Below are positions 1 through 6,905 of a stretch of 8,291 nt of DNA, piece after piece. Where the stretch lies: NCBI GenBank assembly GCA_021793935.1, contig JAJYRV010000074.1, positions 1 through 8,291 on the forward strand. Reading direction: 5' to 3'. The stretch comes from Actinomycetes bacterium (GTDB lineage Bacteria; Actinomycetota; Actinomycetes; Actinomycetales; Beutenbergiaceae). Under the pieces are notes generated by a model, which saw nothing but the letters and a program-made list of their open reading frames with translations, was not told the DNA's origin and searched no databases. Within the stretch, counting starts at the first letter, position 1. The number at the start of each line of letters is the position of its first letter. The translations under genes were made by a program, and so were the position numbers.

Positions 1-786
1 CCCGCCTTCTTCGCCTCCTCCTCCGGCGTGGGGGCACGGCTCGCCGCGCACATCGTGGTGTTTTTCGCGGGCCTCCTCCTCGTCCTGGTCCCGCTCGGGC
101 TCGGCGCGAGCGCGATCGGTGCATTCTTCACCTCCAACCGTTCGATCCTCATCTGGCTCGCCGGGATCGTCATCGTCGCATTCGGCGTCATGCAGATCTT
201 CGGGTGGGGTTTTGATCTCCAACGCTTGCTGCCGCAGTCCGCGGCGAACGCCGCCGCCTCCCGCGCCGGGCTCGCCCGCGCCTTCCTCCTGGGCATCAGC
301 TCCGGGGTGGCGGGGTTCTGCGCGGGGCCGATCCTCGGCGCCGTGCTCACGCTTGCCGCCGCGAGCGGCTCGATGTTGACCGGAGGGTTCCTCATGGTCT
401 TCTATGCCGCCGGCATGGTCACCCCGCTGCTCGTTCTCGTCCTGCTCTGGCACCGCACCGGGATCCGCAACTCCGCTCGGGGCCGCACCTTCTCCCTCGC
501 CGGGCGCACGTTCCACACCACGTCCTTACTCACGGGCGCGCTGCTCATCGCCGTCGGGATAATTTTCATCGCGACCAACGGGCTCGTCTCGTTGCCGGAG
601 CTCGTCAGCCTGGAGACCCAGTCCGCGTGGCAATCCGGTGCGCAAGGACTGGGCACGACGGCGCAGATCGTCGCCGTGCTCGGGCTCGCCGCCATCGCGC
701 TCGTGTTGTGGTGGTGGTGGCCGCGCGAGCAGACCTCGAGCGTCACCCAACACTCACCCCACTCCCGCGAAGGAGGGCAGCGATGA
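1..786 (+). CDS. Cytochrome c biogenesis protein CcdA / DsbD-type membrane thiol-disulfide transporter, 5' partial
   Basis: The reading frame is open from base 1, so the gene starts upstream of the window; 261 residues are visible. The first visible residues (PAFFASSSG) resemble the stretch right after the first PCxLPLLP cysteine motif of CcdA proteins. The second conserved motif is visible as GFCAGPIL with its cysteine at visible residue 107. About six hydrophobic segments can be seen, near visible residues 15-43, 49-69, 93-119, 125-150, 172-193 and 220-240, ending in a short polar tail. Proteins of this family carry electrons from cytoplasmic thioredoxin across the membrane to extracytoplasmic thiol proteins through their paired cysteines, serving cytochrome c maturation or disulfide reduction. 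The first cysteine lies outside the window and cannot be checked. The stop codon overlaps the start of the following lipoprotein gene (ATGA), suggesting translational coupling. The exact partner is not known from this window; a thioredoxin-like gene upstream would be expected but is not visible. Confidence 0.88.
   Translation, partial: PAFFASSSGVGARLAAHIVVFFAGLLLVLVPLGLGASAIGAFFTSNRSILIWLAGIVIVAFGVMQIFGWGFDLQRLLPQSAANAAASRAGLARAFLLGISSGVAGFCAGPILGAVLTLAAASGSMLTGGFLMVFYAAGMVTPLLVLVLLWHRTGIRNSARGRTFSLAGRTFHTTSLLTGALLIAVGIIFIATNGLVSLPELVSLETQSAWQSGAQGLGTTAQIVAVLGLAAIALVLWWWWPREQTSSVTQHSPHSREGGQR
771..776 (+). promoter_or_regulatory. Ribosome binding site AGGAGG for the lipoprotein gene
   Basis: A perfect AGGAGG lies inside the end of the ccdA-type gene, 6 bases before the ATG at 783. 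It decides the start of the downstream gene: the same frame is open further upstream (to 627), but that part overlaps the membrane protein gene, has no such site, and would place the signal peptide in the middle of the protein. Confidence 0.85.
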
Positions 787-1952
787 AGCACCGGCGAAGT
801 CGCGCCGTCGTGGCCGCCCTGATCTCCGTAGCCATCCTCGCCAGCTGTTCATCGGAAGAGGAACTGCCCGAACCGGAGCGGGCGGTGCATTCGGTGAACA
901 GGTCGCTGCCCGAGGTGGAGGTGGAGCAGCTTTCGCTCCCCTTTGCGTTCCAGGAGCTGCCGGCGTTCACCCTCCCCTTCGAGGACATCCCCCGAAGCGC
1001 CGACGGCATCCTGTTCGGTCTTCACGAGGTGGGCGGCGTGCTGGAGTTTTCCGCCGTGAGCACCGACGGCGAGGTTCTTTGGACCACCGAGCGGCCCGCA
1101 TCCTGCTCGGGGTTCACGCTTTCGGCGATCGGGGAGACGCCGATCGCCGTGTTGACCGACGTCGAGTCCACGGACGACGCGCTCGCCCAAGTGACCGCGA
1201 GCGCCTACGACCTTCGCACCGGGGAACTCCAATGGGGGCCCGTCCCGGTGGCGGGGGCGTGGCAGGGGCCCGGAACGGTGTTCGCCGAAGCGGCGCCCGC
1301 CTCCGCGATGGGGGAGACCGGGCAGCGACAGGTGCTCGATCCCGCCTCCGGGGAACCGGTGGAGACCGATGGGCACGTGATCGGGGAGTTCGACGGCACG
1401 ATCCTCAGCCAGTCCGACGCCGGTGGCGAGGCGACGATCACGGCCGAAGGCGAGCAGGAGTGGGAGGTTCCGCTCGCGGAGCTGGGTGCCGACGACGCGG
1501 GCTCGGCGGACTCGGTCGTGAAGCCGCTCCCGGGGCAGTCGCGCCCACCGGGGTTCGTGCTGCTGGGGAGCGACGATTCCTCCGAAGCGGCCCTGGTCGA
1601 CCTCAGCAATGGTGAGGTCATCTCTCCTCGGGCCACGTCCGCGTCATGGGATCCCGCTGCCGAGATGCTCATCTTCACGGAGCCCGGAACGCTCGGCGGC
1701 TACACCTCGGAGGGGCCCGCGTGGAACCGGGAGCTCGCCGAAGGGCTGCGGATCGCCGCGAGCGGCGGCGTGCTCACCTATCTCCGCTCCGATACCGCGG
1801 TGCAGGTGATCAACGCGGTCACCGGGGAGGACGCCGTCGGCTATGACCCCGAAGCGACGAACTACGCGATTCCCTCCCTCGTGACCGCCGACGGGGCGGC
1901 GGTGTTCAACCTCGAGGACCTCACCCTGATCGGCACTCACGAGGGGCCGTAG
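783..1952 (+). CDS. Secreted lipoprotein with PQQ-like beta-propeller character
   Basis: The product is 389 aa. It begins with a typical lipoprotein signal: a basic start (KHRRSR), a hydrophobic core and the lipobox LASC with the lipidated cysteine at residue 22, followed by an acidic Ser/Glu/Pro linker. The mature part carries repeated short strand-rich units of the type DGEVLW (94-99), TGELQWG (146-152), SGEPVETDG (189-197), EGEQEWEV (222-229), NGEVIS (276-281) and TGEDAVGY (347-354). This pattern of an aspartate/glycine turn followed by an aromatic strand is that of PQQ-like (quinoprotein-type) beta-propellers. It would sit on the outer face of the cytoplasmic membrane. The ATG overlaps the upstream stop by four bases, so it is probably made together with the CcdA-type transporter, but no cofactor site or catalytic residue can be named. 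Apart from the lipobox there are few cysteines (one near residue 106), so a direct thiol role is not evident. The fold is inferred by eye; the function is unknown. Confidence 0.85.
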   Translation: MKHRRSRAVVAALISVAILASCSSEEELPEPERAVHSVNRSLPEVEVEQLSLPFAFQELPAFTLPFEDIPRSADGILFGLHEVGGVLEFSAVSTDGEVLWTTERPASCSGFTLSAIGETPIAVLTDVESTDDALAQVTASAYDLRTGELQWGPVPVAGAWQGPGTVFAEAAPASAMGETGQRQVLDPASGEPVETDGHVIGEFDGTILSQSDAGGEATITAEGEQEWEVPLAELGADDAGSADSVVKPLPGQSRPPGFVLLGSDDSSEAALVDLSNGEVISPRATSASWDPAAEMLIFTEPGTLGGYTSEGPAWNRELAEGLRIAASGGVLTYLRSDTAVQVINAVTGEDAVGYDPEATNYAIPSLVTADGAAVFNLEDLTLIGTHEGP

Positions 1953-1958
1953 GGCCGT

Positions 1959-4361
1959 TCAGCGGTTGCGCACGAGGAGGCGCAGGTCCTGCGCCCGCGA
2001 CACCGCTTCGCGCCGGTTCGACACCCCGAGTTCCCGATAGATGTGGGAGAGGTGGGTCTTCACGGTCGAGGTGGAAAGGTACAACCGTTGCGCGATGATC
2101 TTCAACTGCACCCCGCTGGCGAGCTCGCGCAACAGCACGAGTTGGTTGGGTGTGAGCGCGTTCGGCTTCCCCTCGGCGATGAGCTGGGTGTTCACCATCG
2201 CGAGGAGTTGCGGCACCTCCTGGGCCACTTCACGAAGTTCGTGAGCTGCCATGAGCGTGAACGGGGAGAACACCGCGCATTCTTCCGCGAGGGTGACCGC
2301 CTGGTGCAACGCCTCGCTCGCGAGGCCCGGCCGGCCGAGCCGATGGGAGGCGATCGTTCTCGAAAGAAGGATCGACAACCACGGCCGGGGCAGGAGCCGC
2401 ACTTCTTTAGGGGCGCGGGAGCTGAGTTCCAGCACTCGCGCGTATTCGCCGTCCAGGACGTACTGGCGCGCGAGTCCGGCCTGGGCCCACACCCACGCGT
2501 CCGTTGCATCGGTCGCGACGGGCCGGTGGCGGTCGAGCTCCCCCCGGGCGGGTAGCGAGAACCCCAACTCCCGCAGCGCGCTGCGCTCCCAGGCATCGAG
2601 GGGTGCGTACGGGGGGTGTGGCACGTACAGCGGATCACGTTCGAGCCAGGCCTTCTTGAACGAGCGCGCGAGGGGGTCCTCGGCGGGGAGGTTGACCCGC
2701 TCGAGGAGTTGGCTGAAGAAGTTCATCAGCGCCCGTCGGGCTGCACGGGGATGGTTTCCGCGGGAATCCGGAGGGGAGATCGGTCCCGCGTCCTCCGCGA
2801 GGATCGCGGTGACCAAGCCCATCACCGCGGTGGTGAAGCGGGTTTCGCTCGGCCCGCCCACCGGAACGGAGTCGAGCCAACGGCGCGAGGGTTCGGTGTA
2901 GCCCAGGAGAGCGAGGCAGAGGGCGATTCCGATCCGGACCTCGCTGCGGATCCGGCCCCCGGCCGCGCACGCGGCGTTCCCGCGCCAGAAGGCGTACAGC
3001 GCGGTCGAGGGCATGCCGTAGAACACCTGCACCCAGCCCCACTCGTTGAAGTGCGCCGCGCCGTGGCCGGTTTCGGTGGCCTTTGCCCCGTCAACCTGGT
3101 GGAGGAACGTCGAGGTGAGGAGCACCCGCGCCGATCTCAGCGCGGCACCCGGTTCCAGGTCGGCGAGGAACTGCCTCAGCCCGTCCCCGTCCGCGCTCGG
3201 GCCGGGCACCTGGGTGAGCGCGATCTGCAGCAGATCCGGGCAGGTCAACAGATAGCTTCCCCAATGTGCCCGCACCGCTTTCTCGACCACGGCCGGATGG
3301 CGAGAAGCGACGCCGTGCCAGAGGGCTTGGCGCCGGTTCCCGGTCCGCAAATGCCACTCGCTCAGCCGGGCGTGCACGCAGCGGTGGGTTTCGGGTGAGT
3401 GGGCAAAAAGGATCTTCGTCGCTGCTGCCCGCATGAACGGTGAAGAACGGTACTGCCCGTCCTGGCTCGCGCGGGGGAGCAGTGGGCAGTCACCGTCCTC
3501 TCCGAAGCGGGCGAGGTACCCCGGTTCGTATTCCTCACCGAGGATGAAGGTCGCCATCTCCTCGGTGACCGGGTCAGAGATGCTCAGGCTCAGGTCGCGG
3601 AGCTTTTCAGCGTGGGTATAGGAGTCGTGGAAGATCTCGTCGAAGAAGTACGTTCCCGCGTTCCAGTCCGGTTCCTTGCCATACAGCATCCCGGTGAGAA
3701 CGGCAGCGATCATCGCCGGCCACCCCTGGGTCTGCTCGGCGATCTCCTGTGCCTGCTCGAGGGAGATGCGGATCTGCAGGCTCCGGGCGAGTTCATCGAC
3801 TTCGGCCGGGCTGAATCGGAGGCATCGGGTGGTGACTTCCGCGCCGAACTCGGGTGATCGGCGCAGGGCGTCGATGGCGCCGGTGAGGCGCATGAGAACC
3901 AGCACGTGCACCTCGGGGTGCTCGGCGAGGACGTCGGTGAGTACGTCCGCGAGCTCCTGGCCATCAACTCGTTCGCTCTGATCGATCACCAGCATCACCC
4001 GGCGCCGGGAGCCCCCGGTTCCGGCAGCGTTGCTCTCGCTGGCCCGCACCCCCGCCTCCCGCAACGCCGTCTCGAGGCGGCGGCCGAGGGTCCCAGGGCG
4101 TTCCCCGCGGCAGATTCCCACCCATACGGGCAGCGACCGCGCCCGCCGAGTGGCCCACCACGCGCCGATGGTTGATTTGCCGAAACCTCGCGCTGCTCGG
4201 AGCACGTGGATCCGCCCCCTGTGGAGAGCGCCGTTTGAAGTTTTTTCGGAACAACGACCCCGCCGGGGAATCGGGGCACCCCATACCGGGCACCGTTGCC
4301 GCCGCTCATTGCCGACATTGCGACCTTCCATCCGCGGCGACACCACTGTCGCCAACACCAT
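1959..4361 (-). CDS. LuxR-family transcriptional regulator, large ATP-binding MalT/LAL type (regulator 1)
   Basis: An 800 aa regulator of the large ATP-binding LuxR (MalT-like) class. Residues 56-64 (AARGFGKST) form the P-loop; as in MalT the first glycine is replaced by a small residue. VMLVIDQ at 122-128 is the Walker B strand. LRFSPAEVDEL near 181-191 and QGWPAMI at 212-218 are typical of the C-terminal part of the NTPase module. A long helical region of about 500 residues, probably TPR-like and ligand sensing, follows. Residues 736-800 are the LuxR helix-turn-helix, with recognition helix STSTVKTHLSHIYRELGV. By analogy with MalT it would bind ATP and an inducer, oligomerise and activate transcription; the inducer and targets are unknown. 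The ATG at 4361 is the first start in the frame but has no clear Shine-Dalgarno sequence, so the start is uncertain; a later ATG at 4331 is possible and keeps all domains. The gene converges on the lipoprotein gene with 6 bases between stops and lies 56 bases downstream of regulator 2. Confidence 0.9.
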   Translation of the reverse strand: MVLATVVSPRMEGRNVGNERRQRCPVWGAPIPRRGRCSEKTSNGALHRGRIHVLRAARGFGKSTIGAWWATRRARSLPVWVGICRGERPGTLGRRLETALREAGVRASESNAAGTGGSRRRVMLVIDQSERVDGQELADVLTDVLAEHPEVHVLVLMRLTGAIDALRRSPEFGAEVTTRCLRFSPAEVDELARSLQIRISLEQAQEIAEQTQGWPAMIAAVLTGMLYGKEPDWNAGTYFFDEIFHDSYTHAEKLRDLSLSISDPVTEEMATFILGEEYEPGYLARFGEDGDCPLLPRASQDGQYRSSPFMRAAATKILFAHSPETHRCVHARLSEWHLRTGNRRQALWHGVASRHPAVVEKAVRAHWGSYLLTCPDLLQIALTQVPGPSADGDGLRQFLADLEPGAALRSARVLLTSTFLHQVDGAKATETGHGAAHFNEWGWVQVFYGMPSTALYAFWRGNAACAAGGRIRSEVRIGIALCLALLGYTEPSRRWLDSVPVGGPSETRFTTAVMGLVTAILAEDAGPISPPDSRGNHPRAARRALMNFFSQLLERVNLPAEDPLARSFKKAWLERDPLYVPHPPYAPLDAWERSALRELGFSLPARGELDRHRPVATDATDAWVWAQAGLARQYVLDGEYARVLELSSRAPKEVRLLPRPWLSILLSRTIASHRLGRPGLASEALHQAVTLAEECAVFSPFTLMAAHELREVAQEVPQLLAMVNTQLIAEGKPNALTPNQLVLLRELASGVQLKIIAQRLYLSTSTVKTHLSHIYRELGVSNRREAVSRAQDLRLLVRNR

Positions 4362-4379
4362 TGATCACGCGGGACCGCA

Positions 4380-4408
4380 AGTCTAGCGTCTAGGAATTGC
4401 TTTTTCTA
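4380..4408 (-). promoter_or_regulatory. Candidate promoter for regulator 1
   Basis: Reading the - strand, TAGAAA (4408-4403) and TAGACT (4385-4380) are separated by 17 bases. Each matches four of six positions of the sigma-70-type -35 and -10 consensus. Transcription would begin roughly 10 bases before the ATG at 4361, giving a very short leader, which fits the missing Shine-Dalgarno sequence. The match is modest and was found by eye in an AT-rich gap, so chance is a real alternative. Confidence 0.3.
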
Positions 4409-4411
4409 GAC
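4381..4411. repeat. GTCTAG cluster: two direct copies and one inverted copy between the two regulator genes
   Basis: On the + strand GTCTAG occurs at 4381-4386 and 4388-4393 and its inverse CTAGAC at 4406-4411. The second and third copies can pair as a stem, which extends inward through one G:T and two A:T pairs around a six-base loop. The cluster overlaps both elements of the candidate promoter of regulator 1. It may be an operator or activator site; no T-tract follows on either strand in the way of an intrinsic terminator. Confidence 0.5.
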
Positions 4412-4417
4412 CTTAGA

Positions 4418-6817
4418 TTAATGAAGGTGCTCGATCGCCTCGGCGCGGTTCGTGACCTGCAGCTTTCGGTAGATCGCCTGGACGTGGGTCTTAACGGTGT
4501 TGATGGAAAGGTCGAGGGCTTCGGCGACGGCGCTGGGCCCGGGAAGGTGCGACAGGGACCGAAGGATCTGCACCTCCCGGGGGGTGAGATCCCCGATCCT
4601 TGCCGTGCGCTCACCACCGGCGCCCTTCACCGGCCACATCTCCAGCACCGTCTCGTCCTCAGCCGCGAGGGCGGCGAAGAGATAGTAGGGGAGAATCGCG
4701 AGTGCCCGGGCGTGGTCACCGCCCTTGACCGCGTGAATCGCTCGCTCGAAATGTTTCTCAGCAGACGCGAAGTCACCGAGGCCGTGTGCGGCGCTGGCGA
4801 GGATCACGTCTCGTTCGACCACGAGGCGGGGAAACTGGGTGAGCGAATCCTCCACCTGCGCGGCGAGCCGCATCGCTTCACCGAAATCGTTGTTCGCAAG
4901 CGCCAGGCGGGCGTGGGAGATTGTTGCGCTATCGGTCGGCGCGAGCCGGTTGGCTAACTCTCGAGCAATGGGCAGCATGTCGGCCCTGATGAGCAGCTCG
5001 ACGAGGGCGTTGATGAGAACCGTTTCGCTCACCGAACCGCGGGTGAGGTATCGCAATGCGGAACGTAGGTCGTTGATGAGCGCAAGGACCTCCTCCTGGC
5101 TGCCATAGAGCGAACCGTGCCGGGCCCGGGCGAAGGTGATCAGCGCCCACATCACGTCGCGATATTTCGGCTCCGGGATCCGCGCCAGCATCTCCCCGGC
5201 CGCCTCCGCTCCCGCGTCGACGCGGGACATCGCGGCCGCGAAACCGTAACTTGTCTCGGCGAACAGCGGCGGCGGCGCCTGCCCCTCACCACGCAACCTT
5301 TCGCCGTCCTCAATCCAGGCTTGGGCGAGATAGATCTCACCCTGATACGCATGCATCGCAGCGATGACGCTCGCGGCGAGGTGCGCGAGGGGGGCGCGGT
5401 CGGGCGCCTGCTGGGCGCGCAACCAGCTCTGGTTGAGCACGTAGACGGCCGTGTCCATCTGGCCGCTGCTCGCGGCGTTGAGCCCCCACACCAGGAACAC
5501 CATGGCCTCATCGATCTCCGCGGTCTCGCTCATGCCGAGCCGGGCGAGCAGGTCACCGACGCTTCCGGCGTCTTCCTCTCCGGACCAGGTTCCGTACCCT
5601 TCGCGGGCTTGGGGGAGGCCGCGCCCCTCAGCGAACACCGCCCGCGCGTACGCGCTACTGTCACGGACCCGGGAGGGCAGCTGCCGGACCATTTCGTAGG
5701 TGAGATCCGATTGGTAGGTCACGAGCGCGAGAAATTCGGTATGCAGCACGTCCACCGCGGCGTCCCAATCCCCCGCCGAGACGGCGTGCTGGAGCAGCTG
5801 GATCGGGTCACGAGCGCCGCCGTGGAGTTTCGCGAGTACCTCGTGGGCCTCTTGTGCGGCCTCGGGATACTCCTCACGCATCATCTCGAACAGGCCCCGT
5901 TTGATCGCGCGGGGAAACTCGTAGTCCGCAGTGTCGGGGATCCGGCGCAGCAACCCGAGGCTATAGGCGGCCCGAAGGTGGTGGGCGCCGAGCCCGTCAT
6001 CGGTGAGTGCCCGGGTGATTTCCGCCGTCAACTCCTCGGCGACGCATGCCCGCATCACGAACCGGCGCAGCGCCGGATCATCGGCGTCCCGCAGAACCGC
6101 ATCGAGGTAGTTCATCATCGCCGGCAGGCTCAGATCCGGCTCCTCTTCGGTGAGTGAGGCGTGGTTGAGGCTCACTCTCAGGAGGGCGGGCCAGCCCGCT
6201 ACGCCGTCGGTGAGGGAGACGGCACGGTTCCGGCTCATTCTCACCCCGAGCCCCGTTGCGAGCGCCAGCAACCGCTGCGAGTCCAGCGCGAGCTCTCGGG
6301 GCCCGACGATCGTGGTGGGAAGCGCCATCGCGCCCAGCGTTTCGATCGGGCGGAGTACTCGGCCCACGACGATGAGGAACACGTGGCTGAAACGGCGAAT
6401 GATTTCGATCAGATGCTCATCCAACTCCCGAACGTTCCCGTCCGCGCCGGCAAGGTGGAAGTTGTCGATGATGATCAGGCGTTTCTTCTCATCAGCGGCC
6501 AGGGCTGCCATGATCCCTTCCGGGCCCAGCTCGGGATCGTCGAACACTGCGGCCGTCAATTCGGCCCAGAAGCTGTCTTCTTCCCGGCATCGCTTCGAAA
6601 GCGAGAGGTAGTGGACCGCCTCGACGGGCAGGTCCGCCTCGAGCCAGGCGGAAATGAGCGCCGTCTTTCCATACCCGCGCGGGGCGCGGACGATCGTCAG
6701 GGGCGGTAGGCCCTTGGCGACGGCGTCACGAAGCGCATCGGAGAGTTGCACGTCGCTCGCGATCCGGGGCAGGGTGCGGGCGACGCTAGGAAACTCCCCG
6801 ATTACGCTGCTCGCCAC
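4418..6817 (-). CDS. LuxR-family transcriptional regulator, large ATP-binding MalT/LAL type (regulator 2)
   Basis: A 799 aa regulator of the same class as its downstream neighbour. APRGYGKT at residues 45-52 is the P-loop, LIIIDNFH around Asp118 is the Walker B strand with the family's typical D-x-x-H ending, and AGWPALL near 207-213 marks the end of the NTPase module. A long helical sensor region follows. Residues 744-799 hold the LuxR helix-turn-helix beginning LTPREVQIL, with recognition helix SINTVKTHVQAIYRKL. I chose the GTG at 6817 because GAAGGGGG lies 5 bases upstream; the frame also allows a TTG at 6871 (817 aa), but that has no ribosome binding site and would add a low-complexity SRYRSRYR tail. 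With the GTG start the length nearly equals that of regulator 1. The inducer is unknown. The gene lies downstream of the aldolase genes on the same strand, so it may be read from their transcript or from its own promoter. Identity between the two regulators appears limited to family motifs, pointing to an old rather than recent duplication. Confidence 0.9.
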   Translation of the reverse strand: MASSVIGEFPSVARTLPRIASDVQLSDALRDAVAKGLPPLTIVRAPRGYGKTALISAWLEADLPVEAVHYLSLSKRCREEDSFWAELTAAVFDDPELGPEGIMAALAADEKKRLIIIDNFHLAGADGNVRELDEHLIEIIRRFSHVFLIVVGRVLRPIETLGAMALPTTIVGPRELALDSQRLLALATGLGVRMSRNRAVSLTDGVAGWPALLRVSLNHASLTEEEPDLSLPAMMNYLDAVLRDADDPALRRFVMRACVAEELTAEITRALTDDGLGAHHLRAAYSLGLLRRIPDTADYEFPRAIKRGLFEMMREEYPEAAQEAHEVLAKLHGGARDPIQLLQHAVSAGDWDAAVDVLHTEFLALVTYQSDLTYEMVRQLPSRVRDSSAYARAVFAEGRGLPQAREGYGTWSGEEDAGSVGDLLARLGMSETAEIDEAMVFLVWGLNAASSGQMDTAVYVLNQSWLRAQQAPDRAPLAHLAASVIAAMHAYQGEIYLAQAWIEDGERLRGEGQAPPPLFAETSYGFAAAMSRVDAGAEAAGEMLARIPEPKYRDVMWALITFARARHGSLYGSQEEVLALINDLRSALRYLTRGSVSETVLINALVELLIRADMLPIARELANRLAPTDSATISHARLALANNDFGEAMRLAAQVEDSLTQFPRLVVERDVILASAAHGLGDFASAEKHFERAIHAVKGGDHARALAILPYYLFAALAAEDETVLEMWPVKGAGGERTARIGDLTPREVQILRSLSHLPGPSAVAEALDLSINTVKTHVQAIYRKLQVTNRAEAIEHLH

Positions 6818-6822
6818 CGCGG

Positions 6823-6830
6823 CCCCCTTC
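6823..6830 (-). promoter_or_regulatory. Ribosome binding site GAAGGGGG deciding the start of regulator 2
   Basis: On the - strand GAAGGGGG ends 5 bases before the GTG at 6817. No comparable purine-rich sequence precedes the alternative TTG at 6871, where the upstream bases are ACGACCCC. This supports the shorter protein. Confidence 0.6.
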
Positions 6831-6844
6831 GTTGGTCCCTGCCT

Positions 6845-6861
6845 GTACCTGCTACGGTACC
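6845..6861 (-). repeat. Short direct repeat GGTAC, 12-base period, upstream of regulator 2
   Basis: On the - strand GGTAC occurs twice with a 12-base period (first bases at 6861 and 6849), separated by CGTAGCA. The first copy is part of the palindrome GGTACC. If the upstream TTG were used, the region would encode SRYRSRYR; with the preferred GTG it is non-coding and lies in the leader or promoter of regulator 2. A role as a binding site is possible but unproven. Confidence 0.35.
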
Positions 6862-6879
6862 GCGAGCTCAAGGGGTCGT

Positions 6880-6902
6880 TGCGCCGAATAGTCTGGGGCG
6901 CA
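6880..6902 (-). other. Inverted repeat TGCGCC/GGCGCA after the HpaI-type gene
   Basis: On the - strand TGCGCC, an 11-base loop and GGCGCA follow 3 bases after the stop of the aldolase gene. The six-pair GC stem could form a hairpin at the 3' end of the aldolase transcript. No run of T follows (the next bases are ACGACCCC), so it is at best a weak or factor-dependent terminator, or a transcript-end stabiliser. Confidence 0.3.
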
Positions 6903-6905
6903 GCG

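Noticed and set aside
627..782. Upstream extension of the lipoprotein gene
   Set aside because: It would add an Arg/Ala-rich stretch before the signal peptide and overlap the ccdA-type gene by about 160 bases; the ATG at 783 has a perfect ribosome binding site and is followed by a proper lipoprotein signal.
638..1615. + strand open frame (325 codons) overlapping the lipoprotein gene in another frame
   Set aside because: Extremely Arg/Gly-rich with no motifs; it is a frame shadow of the lipoprotein gene.
2616..3398. + strand open frame (260 codons) opposite regulator 1
   Set aside because: Low-complexity composition typical of an antisense shadow and no family motifs; the - strand gene here has clear domains at both ends.
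4388..4411. GTCTAG stem-loop as an intrinsic terminator for regulator 2
   Set aside because: The stem is AT-rich and weak, the A/T run lies in the loop side of the stem and not after it, and no T-tract follows on the - strand.
5117..6157. Long + strand open frame (346 codons) opposite regulator 2
   Set aside because: It is rich in Arg, Gly, Pro and His as expected for the complement of a GC-rich gene, has no recognisable domain, and lies wholly inside a well-supported gene.
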